Notes: generated by a model not told the origin, from the sequence alone. Positions 45,401 to 55,686 are shown, counted from the first letter of the stretch. The stretch: 64,000 bases of DNA from Aquilaria yunnanensis (GCA_039654915.1 CM077599.1:27217501-27281500), one strand, 5' to 3'. Made by a program: numbers and translations.

Positions 45401-47684
45401 GGAATTTAATTTAAATTTAATTTATTATTAGCTATTTAATTAATTATTAAATGGCAGAGGTAGACTGAATATTTCCTAGGTGTGATTTTTATTATGTCAA
45501 ACTAATTTTAGATTAATAAAAAAAATTTTATCTAATCTAATCATATAATTATGCTTAACATTAATTCCTCAGTTAATTTACACATTTAATTATTTGAGCA
45601 AACGAAAAGACAATAAAAGGAAATCAATGCGCGAATAGTAAATCAAAACAAACTCAAAGTTCAGATGAATAAATCAAATAAATCCAAAGATAAATTATTT
45701 ATTAAAATTACCTATTTAACTTAATCATATAATTAAGCTTAATGTCAATTCCTAAGTTAATTTATGCTTTTAATTAGCTGAACAAACAAAAGTATAATAG
45801 AAAATAAGTGAATTAATGACTTAATTGCAAAAATTAAAACTAAGTTAAAGTATCAATTAGACAAATCCAATAAATTCATGAGAAAAAATTAAAATTATGT
45901 CAAAATTATGGGCTTTCATAACAGATCCGGACTACGAGTCGGCTCGCCATCGGGATTTCATTATTAAATTTTAATTTAAATAATTTCAGTTAATATCCAA
46001 GCCATGGATTCTAACCGAATCATCTGGACATGGATTTTATGATCCGTCTTAAGACGGATTTCTAATTTAATTTTATTTTATTTTTTAATAATTTTAGCGA
46101 ATATCCAAGCCATGGATTCTAACCGAATCATTTGGACATGGATATGATCCGTCTTAAGATTTCGTTATTTAATTTAATTTAATTTTAGCTAATATCCAAG
46201 CCATGGATTCTAACCGAATCATTTGGACATGGATTTTGATAATCGATCTTAGGTCAGTTTTTTTTTCAATAATTTATATGTTACTTAACCAATAATTTGA
46301 TTCACATTTAAATACAGGATAAGAATGAAAATTAAACTATTCTAAAATCCAATAAATATACATGAATATACATATCAAATCAAAGTCGCATGTTGTTCTC
46401 TTTAATGATCAAAATTAATGTAAGATAAAATCAACTAATAATAGAAGAAACAAAGAAAAATAAAAAAAAACAAACAAAAAGCTTGCTGTCAGTGATGAAT
46501 CTGTAAGGAAAATAAAATTCATAACTTAAATGGATAAAATAAAAAGAATTAAGGGCTAAGTAATAATTTTACCCAAAATTTTTAAAAATTTTGACTTGGT
46601 CAAATCTTTTTTTTCGTTTCTGTTTCTTGTTTCAGCAACAGGGAGGCGTGAGCAGCTGCGGCACGGCGGTGGAGGAGGCGACGGCTGGGAGACGTGGCAG
46701 AGGAGGAAGCGCAGCAGGAGGAGGCGACGGCGGGGCGTCCGGCGGCGAGGGGAGTGCGACGCGAGGGAAGAACAGCAGCGCGACGGCTGGGGGCGGTGCT
46801 GGAGCACGGCGGCAGGGTCAAGGCGCGGCGGAGGCGAGGCAGTGGCGCGACGCGGAAGGAAAAAGAAGGAGAGGTGACTGGCGGTGGGCTCCGAACGGAA
46901 GAAAACAGGAGAGGTGGCTGGTAGCGATGGAGGGAGATCCAGCAGAGGCGACTTAAGCCGTCGGACAAGGAGGCGATGGCGTAACGGGCGCGACAGCAGG
47001 GGCAGGAGGGAGAGCTGGCGGACGCGACAGCAGTGGCAGGAGGGAGAGCTGGTGGACGCGACAGCAGGGGCAGGAGGGAGAGCAGCTGGGTTTGTTCGAG
47101 AGAGAGTGAGAGAACTCGGCCGAGAGGGAGAAGGAGAGCAGATGAGAGAGGGAGAACGTGAGAGAAGGAGAGAGAAACCGAGAAGGAGAAGGAGAGCAGA
47201 TGAGAGAGGGAGAGCGTGAGAGAAGGAGAGAGAAACTGAGAGGGAAAAGGAGAGCCCCTCGGAGAGGGAGAGCGTGAGGGAGAAGATGAAGAAGAAGAAC
47301 GTGAAGGAGAGAAGATCAGAGAGTGATCCTGAAGGAGAGAAGATAAGATTAGAGATAAAGGGGGGAAGCCTCTGTCGGCCACCCTCCCCATTTTTTATTA
47401 TTATTTTTGTTTTTTTCTTCTTTTTCTTTTTAATTAATTAATTGATTAATAATTTTTAATTTTAATTAATTTAGATTTAATTTATTATTATTTTTTTCTT
47501 CTTCTTCCCCCCCCTTTTTTTTTCTTTAACATACAAACTAAAAAAGAATGCCCCTAAAATAATATTGCCATTATTACTATTATTATTTTTTTAATTAAGT
47601 AATTCAATAAAAAAAATTTTTAAGTTTTAATTTTTAATTTAATTAATTTTTTATTTTTAAGCCGGACGAAATTGGGTGTCAACA
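42405..47684 (-). repeat. 5' LTR of RT-C (5,280 bp)
   Basis: A near-exact copy of 24553-29825, shifted by about 17,850 bp. The visible differences are few, for example CTATTTAATT for CTACTTAATT near 42921, AAACACC for AAACAAC near 44322, and poly-T lengths. It carries the same motifs: eight 40-bp palindromes from 42675 on, the 100-bp island at 43247-43346 and the GC-rich block at 46630-47300. The target duplication CTACC follows at 47685-47689. Confidence 0.94.
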
Positions 47685-47689
47685 CTACC

Positions 47690-48021
47690 GATTCAATAAT
47701 CGAGGCTACACCTGGATGGACAGAATTGACGCCAGCTTAGCGGTATCCAAGATAAGAAATAGCTATGGTCAAAGATAAGCGCGGATATCGAGAAATATTG
47801 TCGTCGAAAGCAGACAATGGATTCAATAATCAAGGACTGGATCAATGTCATGCCTGACGAGATATCAAAGATAAGAAATATCTATGATACCAAAATAAAG
47901 TAGGATCCACTTTTTCGGTTAAACGGCGGATACGGTACTCCGTGACTCTCAAGTCGGTTCTCTCAGTTGCCCATAATAACTGATTCCTTCACCCCTTCTT
48001 TCTTTTACTTCCTCCTAGAAA
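47690..48021 (+). other. RT-B spacer right of the RT-C insertion
   Basis: It continues the spacer cut at 24552: the text CTACC-GATTCAATAATCG matches the uninterrupted RT-C spacer near 38310-38325. It leads into gene C. No TATA-like box was found in it. Confidence 0.65.
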
Positions 48022-48570
48022 ATGGATCCTACTTTTTCCGCCTTGCGAAAGTATTTCCCTTCTCTCCCAATGAACATTCTCAAAAAGATCTACTGAGTTC
48101 GCTGTGAACGATTAAGAGCTCTGATGCACAAAGGAATACCTGAAGATGTACGGTGGTTAATCGAAGCCAAGGTTCGTCTGGCAGGTGAAATCCCAGAGAC
48201 ATTTGCGTCTTACATGCCTGGTGTTGGCAAAAGTTCTTATGCTAGAAAAAGAAGAGCGAAAAGATTACAAGTCTGCCATAAATGTGGTAGGTGGACTTGT
48301 AAGACTAGGTGTCATTCTTTAGGAATGATCTCCAATAATCGAGAAGATAAAATACGGTTCATCAAGAATGGCTTGAGTAAGGACTCATTGGATGATATCC
48401 AATTGACTCTTGAGACGCATTCTTGTGGATCTGTGCAACGTGAAATTCTTGGTTTATGGAGTATTTTTCATGAAGAACGAAACCGTTACAGTCCCGGGAA
48501 TCTGACTTTAAACGACCCTGTTTGTCGGCTCGTAAGAAAGCTGGATGGGAAGCAAACCCTCGGCTCATAG
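48022..48570 (+). pseudogene. Cargo gene C, RT-B copy, nonsense at codon 25
   Basis: Same 183-codon layout as 37281-37829. The ATG is at 48022, but codon 25 is TGA (48094-48096), where the RT-C copy has a glutamine codon. A later ATG at 48124 leaves 148 codons that keep the basic segment (GKSSYARKRRAKRL) and the cluster CHKCGRWTCKTRC. This stop is different from the codon-9 stop in RT-A. Confidence 0.76.
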
Positions 48571-48732
48571 AAGCCGTTAATGCCGTTACTAAACGTAAAG
48601 CCAATGGAAGATGTGAGCCACAGTCACAATTACTGTACATACGATTTGTCATATGTGAAAAATTTACATTACCTTTGGACAATAATGTACTTGCTCCCGT
48701 AAGTGTAATCGACACGTTATCCATTTCATCGC

Positions 48733-48740
48733 TATAAATG
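48733..48740 (+). promoter_or_regulatory. TATA-like box before cargo gene B (RT-B)
   Basis: ATCGCTATAAATGCATG lies 87 bp upstream of the gene B ATG. It follows a segment (AGTGTAATCGACACGTTATC) that also precedes gene A, so each gene seems to have been duplicated with its promoter. Confidence 0.45.
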
Positions 48741-48819
48741 CATGTTCTTCCAGTCGGTTATCTAAGTTTCCTTCAATAACTAATTCCTTTCCATCATCTC
48801 TCAAATTCTTCTCTCATCA

Positions 48820-49368
48820 ATGGATTCTACTCTTTCCGCCATGCGAAAATACTTTCCTTCTATCCCAATAAATGTTCTTAAAATAATTTACCAAGCTAGA
48901 TGTGAAAGGATTAGAGTCTTTATGCACAAAGGCATTCCTGACAATGTGCGGTGGCTAATTGAAGCTAAGGTTCGTTCAGCTGGTGAAGTTCCAGAAGCGT
49001 TCTTTCCCCGTATGCCCGGCTTTGGTAAAAGCGCTTATGCCAAAAAGCGAAGAGCAAAGAGGCTAGGTGTCTGTCATAAATGTGGACGATGGAATTGTAA
49101 TACTAAATGTCGCTTTTTAGGATACATCTCCAGAAATCATGAAGATAAAAGAAAATTCATCAAGAATGGCCTGCGTAAGGAATCTTTGGATGATATCCTA
49201 TTAACTTTTGAAACACATTCTTGTGAAATAGTGCAATGGGAAATTATGGATTTATGGTGGACTTTCCGTAAAGAACAGGATCGTTACAGTCTTGGAAATC
49301 TAACTTTTAATGACCCTGTTTGCCAGTTTGTGAGAAAACTGGATGGGAAGCAAATCCCCGACTTATAG
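48820..49368 (+). CDS. Cargo gene B, RT-B copy: carlavirus-NABP-like protein, 182 residues, mosaic with gene A
   Basis: An intact frame with basic segment GKSAYAKKRRAKRLGVC, cluster CHKCGRWNCNTKC and tail FIKNGLRKESLDDI. Residues about 34-86 match gene A of the same element almost exactly (for example RSAGEVPEAFFPRMPGFGKS), while the ends and the segment after the cluster start match gene B of the other elements. This points to gene conversion between tandem copies. The C-terminus (NDPVCQFVRKLDGKQIPDL) is that of gene B. Function as for 36486-37034, by analogy only. Confidence 0.77.
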   Translation: MDSTLSAMRKYFPSIPINVLKIIYQARCERIRVFMHKGIPDNVRWLIEAKVRSAGEVPEAFFPRMPGFGKSAYAKKRRAKRLGVCHKCGRWNCNTKCRFLGYISRNHEDKRKFIKNGLRKESLDDILLTFETHSCEIVQWEIMDLWWTFRKEQDRYSLGNLTFNDPVCQFVRKLDGKQIPDL

Positions 49369-49518
49369 AAGGCATTGAAGCCGTTACTAGACATAAACTA
49401 GTGGAAGATGGGAGCCACAGTCATGATTGCTGTACATATAAGCTGTCATTTGTCTTTTCTTTTGACAATAATGTACTTGCTTTTGTAAGTGTAATTAACA
49501 CATTATCCCTTTCATCAC

Positions 49519-49526
49519 TATAAATA
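49519..49526 (+). promoter_or_regulatory. TATA-like box before cargo gene A (RT-B)
   Basis: CATCACTATAAATATGTG lies about 66 bp upstream of the gene A ATG at 49585. The box is conserved at 3038-3045 in RT-A. Confidence 0.5.
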
Positions 49527-49584
49527 TGTGTTAGTTATTTTCGTTTCCTATAATCACTAATTTCTTTCTTTGCCTCCTTTATCA

Positions 49585-50133
49585 ATGGAGTCTTCTCTTT
49601 CCGCCCTACGAAAGTATTTTCCTTCCTTCCCAATAAATGTTCTTAAAAAGATTTATCAAGCTAGATGTGAACGATTCAGAGTATTTATGCACAAAGGCAT
49701 TCCTGATAATGTGCGGTGGCTAATTGAAGCTAAGGTTCGTTCAGCTGGTGAAGTTCCAGAAGCGTTCTTTCCCCGTATGCCCGGCTTTGGTAAAAGCGCT
49801 TATGCCAAAAAAAGAAGAGCAAAGAGGCTAGGCGTTTGTCATAATTGTGGATGGTGGATTTGCGGCAATAAATGTCGTTCTCCAGGAGTGATCACCAGAA
49901 ATCGTAATGATAGAATAAGATTCATTAAGAATGGCTTGCGTAAGGAATCTCTAGAAGATATCCGAGAGGTTCTTGAAGCGCATTCTTGCGGAATAGTGCA
50001 ATTTGAGGTTGTTGGATTATGGATAATTCTCCAAAAAGAACGAGAACGTTACAGTCTTGGGAATCTGACCCTAAACGACCCTGTTTGCCAGTTTATGAAA
50101 AAGCTAGATGAGATGCAAATCACCGATTCATAG
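49585..50133 (+). CDS. Cargo gene A, RT-B copy: the only intact gene A, 182 residues
   Basis: I start at the ATG at 49585; an upstream in-frame TTG gives no better start. The N-terminus is MESSLSALRKYFPSFPINVL. The basic segment GKSAYAKKRRAKRLGVC is followed by the cluster CHNCGWWICGNKC (C-x2-C-x4-C-x3-C), then GVITRNRNDRIRFIKNGL and a C-terminus NDPVCQFMKKLDEMQITDS. It has the same family and presumed nucleic-acid-binding role as gene B. It is directly upstream of LOG, separated by the 87-bp minisatellite. Confidence 0.76.
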   Translation: MESSLSALRKYFPSFPINVLKKIYQARCERFRVFMHKGIPDNVRWLIEAKVRSAGEVPEAFFPRMPGFGKSAYAKKRRAKRLGVCHNCGWWICGNKCRSPGVITRNRNDRIRFIKNGLRKESLEDIREVLEAHSCGIVQFEVVGLWIILQKERERYSLGNLTLNDPVCQFMKKLDEMQITDS

Positions 50134-50169
50134 AAAGCATTGAAGCCATTACTGGACGCAAAGCCAGTA

Positions 50170-50760
50170 GAAGACGGAACAAGGTCACGATTACTGTACG
50201 TGCTACCTGTCGCTTTTGAAATTTTCATCCCCTTTTGGTAATAATGTATCCACTCCTGACATGAACCAAAGTCACGATTACTGTACGTGCTAGCTGTCAC
50301 TTTTGAAATTTTCCTCTCCTTTCGGCGATAATGTATCCATTCCTGACATGAACCAAAGTCACGATTACTGTACGTGCTAGCTGTCGCTTTTGAAATTTTC
50401 CTCCCCTTTCGGCGATAATGTATCCACTCCTGACATGAGCCATAGTCACGATACTGTACGTGCTAGCTGTCGCTTTTGAAATTTTCCTCCCCTTTGGTAA
50501 TAATGTACCCACTCCTGACACGGACTACTGTATATAGCTGCCACTTTTGAAAATTTCCTTCTCTTCCAACAATCACGTACCTACTCCTGACGTAAGCTAC
50601 AGTAGTGACTACTGTACATGCTAGCAGCTATTTTGAAAATTTTCCTCCTCTTTTAATGATAGTGTACCCATACCTGACCAGAGTCATACTCGTGACTACT
50701 GTGAATAGCTGGCAATAATGTATCCATTCTTGAAAATAAAATTATTGCCTTATCTCTTCA
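50170..50760 (+). repeat. Minisatellite between gene A and LOG (RT-B)
   Basis: About five to six units with a period of 86-87 bp (TCACGATTACTGTACG at 50185, 50272, 50359 and 50445), then degenerate copies to about 50715. Each unit holds GTGCTAGCTGTCGCTTTTG and a GATAATGTATCCA segment. It is the presumed LOG upstream region. Confidence 0.8.
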
Positions 50761-50764
50761 TCTC

Positions 50765-50772
50765 TATAAATA
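50765..50772 (+). promoter_or_regulatory. TATA-like box before LOG (RT-B)
   Basis: ATCTCTATAAATATATCC lies 40 bp before the ATG at 50805. If used, the transcript would begin only a few bases before that ATG, which excludes the longer frame from 50718. Confidence 0.45.
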
Positions 50773-50804
50773 TATCCTCTTTTCTCACAAGAGTAAGGAT
50801 AGGA

Positions 50805-51434
50805 ATGGAGAAAACCTCAACTCGTAAATCCCGAAGTATTTGTGTATTTTCTGGGGCTTTTCCTGGAAAAGATGAAGAATATTTAAAGGCAGCCAACCAT
50901 TTGGGTAGAGTATTAGCTGAGCATAAAATACATTTAGTTTATGGAGGAGGTAGTGTCGGATTAATGGGAGGCGTAGCATCAGCAGCATCTTTAGGAGGAA
51001 GTCAAGTTCTAGGCATTATCCCAGGACCTTTGAAGCTTATTTCTGGGGGCACGATCGGAGAGGAGCTAGTGGTCAAAAATCTGCAAGAACGTGTGCTACA
51101 AATGCTTTTAAATGCTGATGCTTTCATCGCTTTACCCGGCGGTTTTGGTACATTAGGAGAAGTCTTCCAAATCGCTTCCATGGCCCAACTTAATTTGCAT
51201 AAGAAACCTATTGGGCTATTGAATGTTAACAATTTCTTTACAGGTCTGATAACTTTTATGGATTATGCTATGCAGAAGAATTTCATATCAAGAGTGGCAC
51301 GGCGAATTATAATATCCGCAACAACTGCTGAAGAATTGCTAGATAAAATACAAGCTTTTGTTCCTGAATCAGATCCAGCAATGATTCAGATAGACTGGAC
51401 ACGACAGTCTTTCCCGACCAGTTCACTCCCATAA
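50805..51434 (+). CDS. LOG-like: LOG-type cytokinin riboside 5'-monophosphate phosphoribohydrolase, RT-B copy
   Basis: A 209-codon intronless frame (open back to 50718). YGGGSVGLMG and PGGFGTLGE are intact. It is more diverged than the other two copies (Pro to Ser near the N-terminus, Arg to His in LAEHKIH, Phe to Leu in PLKLISGG, Ala to Thr in GLITFMDY, Pro to Ser near VPESDP) but has no stop or frameshift. As the element is older than RT-C by nesting, an open LOG here is of interest. Predicted role: activation of cytokinin nucleotides to free bases. Confidence 0.88.
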   Translation: MEKTSTRKSRSICVFSGAFPGKDEEYLKAANHLGRVLAEHKIHLVYGGGSVGLMGGVASAASLGGSQVLGIIPGPLKLISGGTIGEELVVKNLQERVLQMLLNADAFIALPGGFGTLGEVFQIASMAQLNLHKKPIGLLNVNNFFTGLITFMDYAMQKNFISRVARRIIISATTAEELLDKIQAFVPESDPAMIQIDWTRQSFPTSSLP

Positions 51435-51950
51435 TGGTCCTCTACTCACCCTATTGAAGTATTGTGGAAGAAAGAAGCGATCTGATCCGTTTTTCTTGTC
51501 CTTTAGTTTTATTATCAGCATTTTCTTTCGCGTTTCAGTTTTTCTTTTCAGGGAATTTCTTTTTTTATATATAAGATAGTTTCGTCCATGCTGATATTAA
51601 AACCATAGGGCAATGCCTTTAGGTTGGAATGGCTGAGTAAAGAGTAATTTTTGTTACTCTTGAGACGCATCCTATTAGGTCTACTAGGCATAACATTTTG
51701 GGGTAGTTAAGCTTTAACCTTATTCGGATGACATATCTCACAAGGGAATCTATATTTACTGAAGAAAATATTAGATAAACCTTGAATATTGATTCCAAAC
51801 ATCCGTTCCCTTTACATAATTTGTCAGTGTTATTGTCATCATCAAGATTCACTCGTTTTATCGAAGCCTAATTCTTTGCGCTCGCCTATTATGAAAATTC
51901 ACACTTTCGAAGAAAATTATTCCAATTTCAATTGCTTTCATATAAATTTC
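51435..51950 (+). other. 3' flank of LOG in RT-B
   Basis: Non-coding, homologous to 788-1294. A minus-strand 77-codon frame (51619-51852) is not accepted as a gene. Confidence 0.55.
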
Positions 51951-51954
51951 GCTC

Positions 51955-54900
51955 GAGGCCCTAAGGAAAGCTCCTTAGCCTCAAAATCAATTTTCATCAT
52001 CGGGGTTTTAAGGATGGAACCTTTGCCTAAAAAATAATCAATTTTCATCATCGGGGTTTTAAGGATGGAACCTTTGCCTCGAAAACAATCAATTTTCATC
52101 ATCGGGGTTTTAAGGATGGAACCTTTGCCTCGAAAATAATCAATTTTCATCATCGGGGTTTTAAGGATGGAACATTTGCCTCGAAAACAATCAATTTTCA
52201 TCGGGGTTTTAAGGATGGAACCTTTGCCTCGAAAACAATTAATTTTCATCATCGGGGTTTCAAGGATGGAACCTTTGCCTCGAAGAACAATCAATTTTCA
52301 TTCAACGGTAGGACTGCTCCTATCGTCGGGGTTTTAAAGATGAAACCTTTGCCTCGAAAATAATCAATTTTCATCATCAGGGTTTTAAGGATGGGACCTT
52401 TGCCTCGAAGAACAATCAATTTTCATTCAACGGTAGGACTGCTCCTATCATCGGGGTTTTAAGGATGGAACCTTTGCCTCGAAAATAATCAATTTTCATC
52501 ATCGGGGTTTTAAGGATGGAACCTTTGCCTCGAAAACAATCAATTTTCATCATCGGGGTTTTAAGGATGGAACCTTTGCCTCGAAAACAATCAATTTTCA
52601 TCCGGGTTTTAAGGATGGAACCTTTGCCTCGAAAATAATCAATTTTCATCGTCGGGATTTTAAGGATAGAACCTTTGTCTCGAAAATAATCAATTTTCAT
52701 CATCGGGGTTTTAAGGATGGAACCTTTGCCTCGAAAATAATCAATTTTCATCAATCCGAGGTTTTAAGGATGGAACCTTTGCCTTGAGATCAATCAATCA
52801 ATTCGAGGTTTTAAGGATGGAACCTTTACCTCGACATCAATCAATCAATCCGAGGTTTTAAGGATGGAACCTTTGCCTCGAGATCAATCAATCAATTCGA
52901 GGTTTTAAGGATGGAACCTTTACCTCGAAATCAATCAATCAATCCGAGGTTTTAAGGATGGAACCTTTGCCTCGAGATCAATCAATCAATTCGAGGTTTT
53001 AAGGATGGAACCTTTACCTCGACATCAATCAATCAATCAGAGGTTTTAAGGATGAAACCTTTGCCTCGACATCAATCAATCAATCCGAGGTTTTAAGGAT
53101 GGAACCTTTGCCTCGAGATCAATCAATCAATTCGAGGTTTTAAGGATGGAACCTTTACCTCAAAATCAATCAATCAATCCGAGGTTTTAAGGATGGAACA
53201 TTTGCCTCGAGATCAATCAATCAATTCGAGGCTTTAAGGATGGAACCTTTGCCTCGAGATCAATCAATCAATTCGAGGCTTTAAGGATGAAACTTTTACC
53301 TCGACATCAATCAATCAATCCGAGGTTTTAAGGATGGAACCTTTCCCTCGAAATGAATCAATCAATCCGAGGTTTTAAGGATGGAACCTTTGCCTCGAGA
53401 TCAATCAATCAATTCGAGGTTTTAAGGATGGAACCTTTTCCTCAAAATCAATCAATCAATCCGAGGTTTTAAGGATGGAACCTTTGCCTCGAGATCAATC
53501 AATCAATTCGAGGTTTTAAGGATGGAACCTTTACCTCGACATCAATCAATCAATCCGAGGTTTTAAGGCTGGAACCTTTGCCTCGAGATCAATCAATCAA
53601 TTCGAGGTTTTAAGGATGGAACCTTTACCTCGAAATTAATCAATCAATCCGAGGTTTTAAGGATGGAACCTTTGCCTCAAGATCAATCAATCAATTCGAG
53701 GTTTTAAGGATGGAACCTTTACCTCAACATCAATCAATCAATCCGAGGTTTTAAGGATGGAACCTTTGCCTCGAGATCAATCAATCAATTCGAGGTTTTA
53801 AGGATGGAACCTTTACCTCGACATCAATCAATCAATCCGAGGTTTTAAGGATGGAACCTTTGCCTCGAGATCAATCAATCAATTCGAGGTTTTAAGGATG
53901 GAACCTTTACCTCGAAATCAATCAATCAATCCGAGGTTTTAAGGATGGAACCTTTGCCTCGAGATCAATCAATCAATTCGAGGTTTTAAGGATGGAACCT
54001 TTACCTCGACATCAATCAATCAATCAGAGGTTTTAAGGATGAAACCTTTGCCTCGACATCAATCAATCAATCCGAGGTTTTAAGGATGGAACCTTTGCCT
54101 CGAGATCAATCAATCAATTCGAGGTTTTAAGGATGGAACCTTTACCTCAAAATCAATCAATCAATCCGAGGTTTTAAGGATGGAACCTTTGCCTCGAGAT
54201 CAATCAATCAATTCGAGGTTTTAAGGATGGAACCTTTACCTCGACATCAATCAATCAATCCGAGGTTTTAAGGATGGAACCTTTACCTCGACATCAATCA
54301 ATCAATCAGAGGTTTTAAGGATGAAACCTTTGCCTCGACATCAATCAATCAATCCGAGGTTTTAAGGATGGAACCTTTGCCTCGTGATCAATCAATCAAT
54401 TCGAGGTTTTAAGGATGGAACCTTTACCTCAAAATCAATCAATCAATCCGAGGTTTTAAGGATGGAACCTTTGCCTCGAGATCAATCAATCAATTCGAGG
54501 TTTTAAGGATGGAACCTTTACCTCGACATCAATCAATCAATCCGAGGTTTTAAGGATGGAACCTTTGCCTCGAGATAAATCAATCAATTCGAGGTTTTAA
54601 GGATGGAACATTTACCTCGAAATCAATCAATCAATCCGAGGTTTTAAGGATGGAACCTTTGCCTCGAGATCAATCAATCAATTAGAGGTTTTAAGGATGG
54701 AACCTTTACCTCGACATCAATCAATCAATCAGAGGTTTTAAGGATGAAACCTTTGCCTCGACATCAATCAATCAATCCGAGGTTTTAAGGATGGAACCTT
54801 TGCCTCGAGATCAATCAATCAATTCGAGGTTTTAAGGATGGAACCTTTACCTCAAAATCAATCAATCAATCCGAGGTTTTAAGGATGGAACCTTTGCCTC

Positions 54901-55560
54901 GAGATCAATCAATCAATTCGAGGTTTTAAGGATGGAACCTTTGCCTCGAGATCAATCAATCAATTCGAGGTTTTGAGGATGGAATCTTTACCTCGACATC
55001 AATCAATCAATCAGAGGTTTTAAGGATGAAACCTTTGCCTCGACATCAATCAATCAATCCGAGGTTTTAAGGATGGAACCTTTGCCTCGAGATCAATCAA
55101 TTCGAGGTTTTAAGGATGGAACCTTTACCTCGACATCAATCAATCAATCCGAGGTTTTAAGGATGGAACCTTTGTCTCGACATCAATCAATCAATTCGAG
55201 GCTTTAAGGATGGAACCTTTACCTCGACATCAAGCAATCAATCCGAGGTTTTAAGGATGGAACCTTTGCCTCGAAATCAACCAATCAATCTGAGGTTTTA
55301 AGGATGAAACCTTTGCCTCGAAATCAACCAATCAATCTGAGGTTTTAAGGATGAAACCTTTGCCTCGAAATCAATCAATCAATCTGAGGTTTTAAGGATG
55401 GAACCTTTGCCTCGAAATCAATCAATCAATTCGAGGTTTTAAGGATGGAACCTTTGCTTCGAAATCAATCAATCAATCCGAGGTTTTAAGGATGGAACCT
55501 TTGCCTCAGAAACAATCAATTTTCCTTCAACGATAGGAGAGCTCCTATCGCCGGGGTTCT
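51955..55560 (+). repeat. 3' hairpin tandem array of RT-B (3.6 kb)
   Basis: From 51990 to about 52760 there are 51-bp units (ATCAATTTTCATCATCGGGG plus TTTTAAGGATGGAACC). From there to about 55510 there are 46-48 bp units ending ATCAATCAATCAAT. In the second part two variants alternate, one with TTTGCCTCGAGATC and one with TTTACCTCGACATC, giving a 94-bp dimer. At 52300, 52440 and 55530 short inserts carry the CGATAGGA/TCCTATCG stem that is typical of the RT-C array. Confidence 0.92.
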
Positions 55561-55686
55561 AAGGAGAGTTCCTTAACCTCAGGATTTAGGCGGCGAGAAG
55601 GTTTTCAATGCCTAGCTAAGCCGGACGAAATTTGGTAACTAACTTTGCAGACATCATGTCCCATGAAGCATGCAAAGGGGGGCAGC
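55561..55686 (+). promoter_or_regulatory. Polypurine tract and adjoining hairpin of RT-B
   Basis: The polypurine tract AAAGGGGGG (55674-55682) followed by CAGC abuts the LTR at 55687. Immediately before it is the inverted repeat TTTGCAGACATCATG / CATGAAGCATGCAAA (55644-55676). Further out, GGACGAAATTTGGT (55623) is complementary to the LTR start (to 55707). Confidence 0.7.

Larger units (their letters stand above)
24553..47684 (-). mobile_element. RT-C: complete, recently inserted cargo-carrying LTR retrotransposon
   Basis: Both LTRs (24553-29825 and 42405-47684) and the 5-bp target duplication CTACC (24548-24552 and 47685-47689) are present, so the insertion is complete. It lies within the spacer of RT-B. 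By eye the LTRs differ by only about half a dozen substitutions plus homopolymer-length changes over 5.27 kb. In its own direction: LTR, PBS, leader, 60-codon gag-protease remnant, spacer, genes C (intact), B (intact), A (one nonsense), LOG (intact), hairpin array of 4.1 kb, polypurine tract, LTR. It has no gag-pol of its own and must have been mobilised in trans. Confidence 0.95.
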
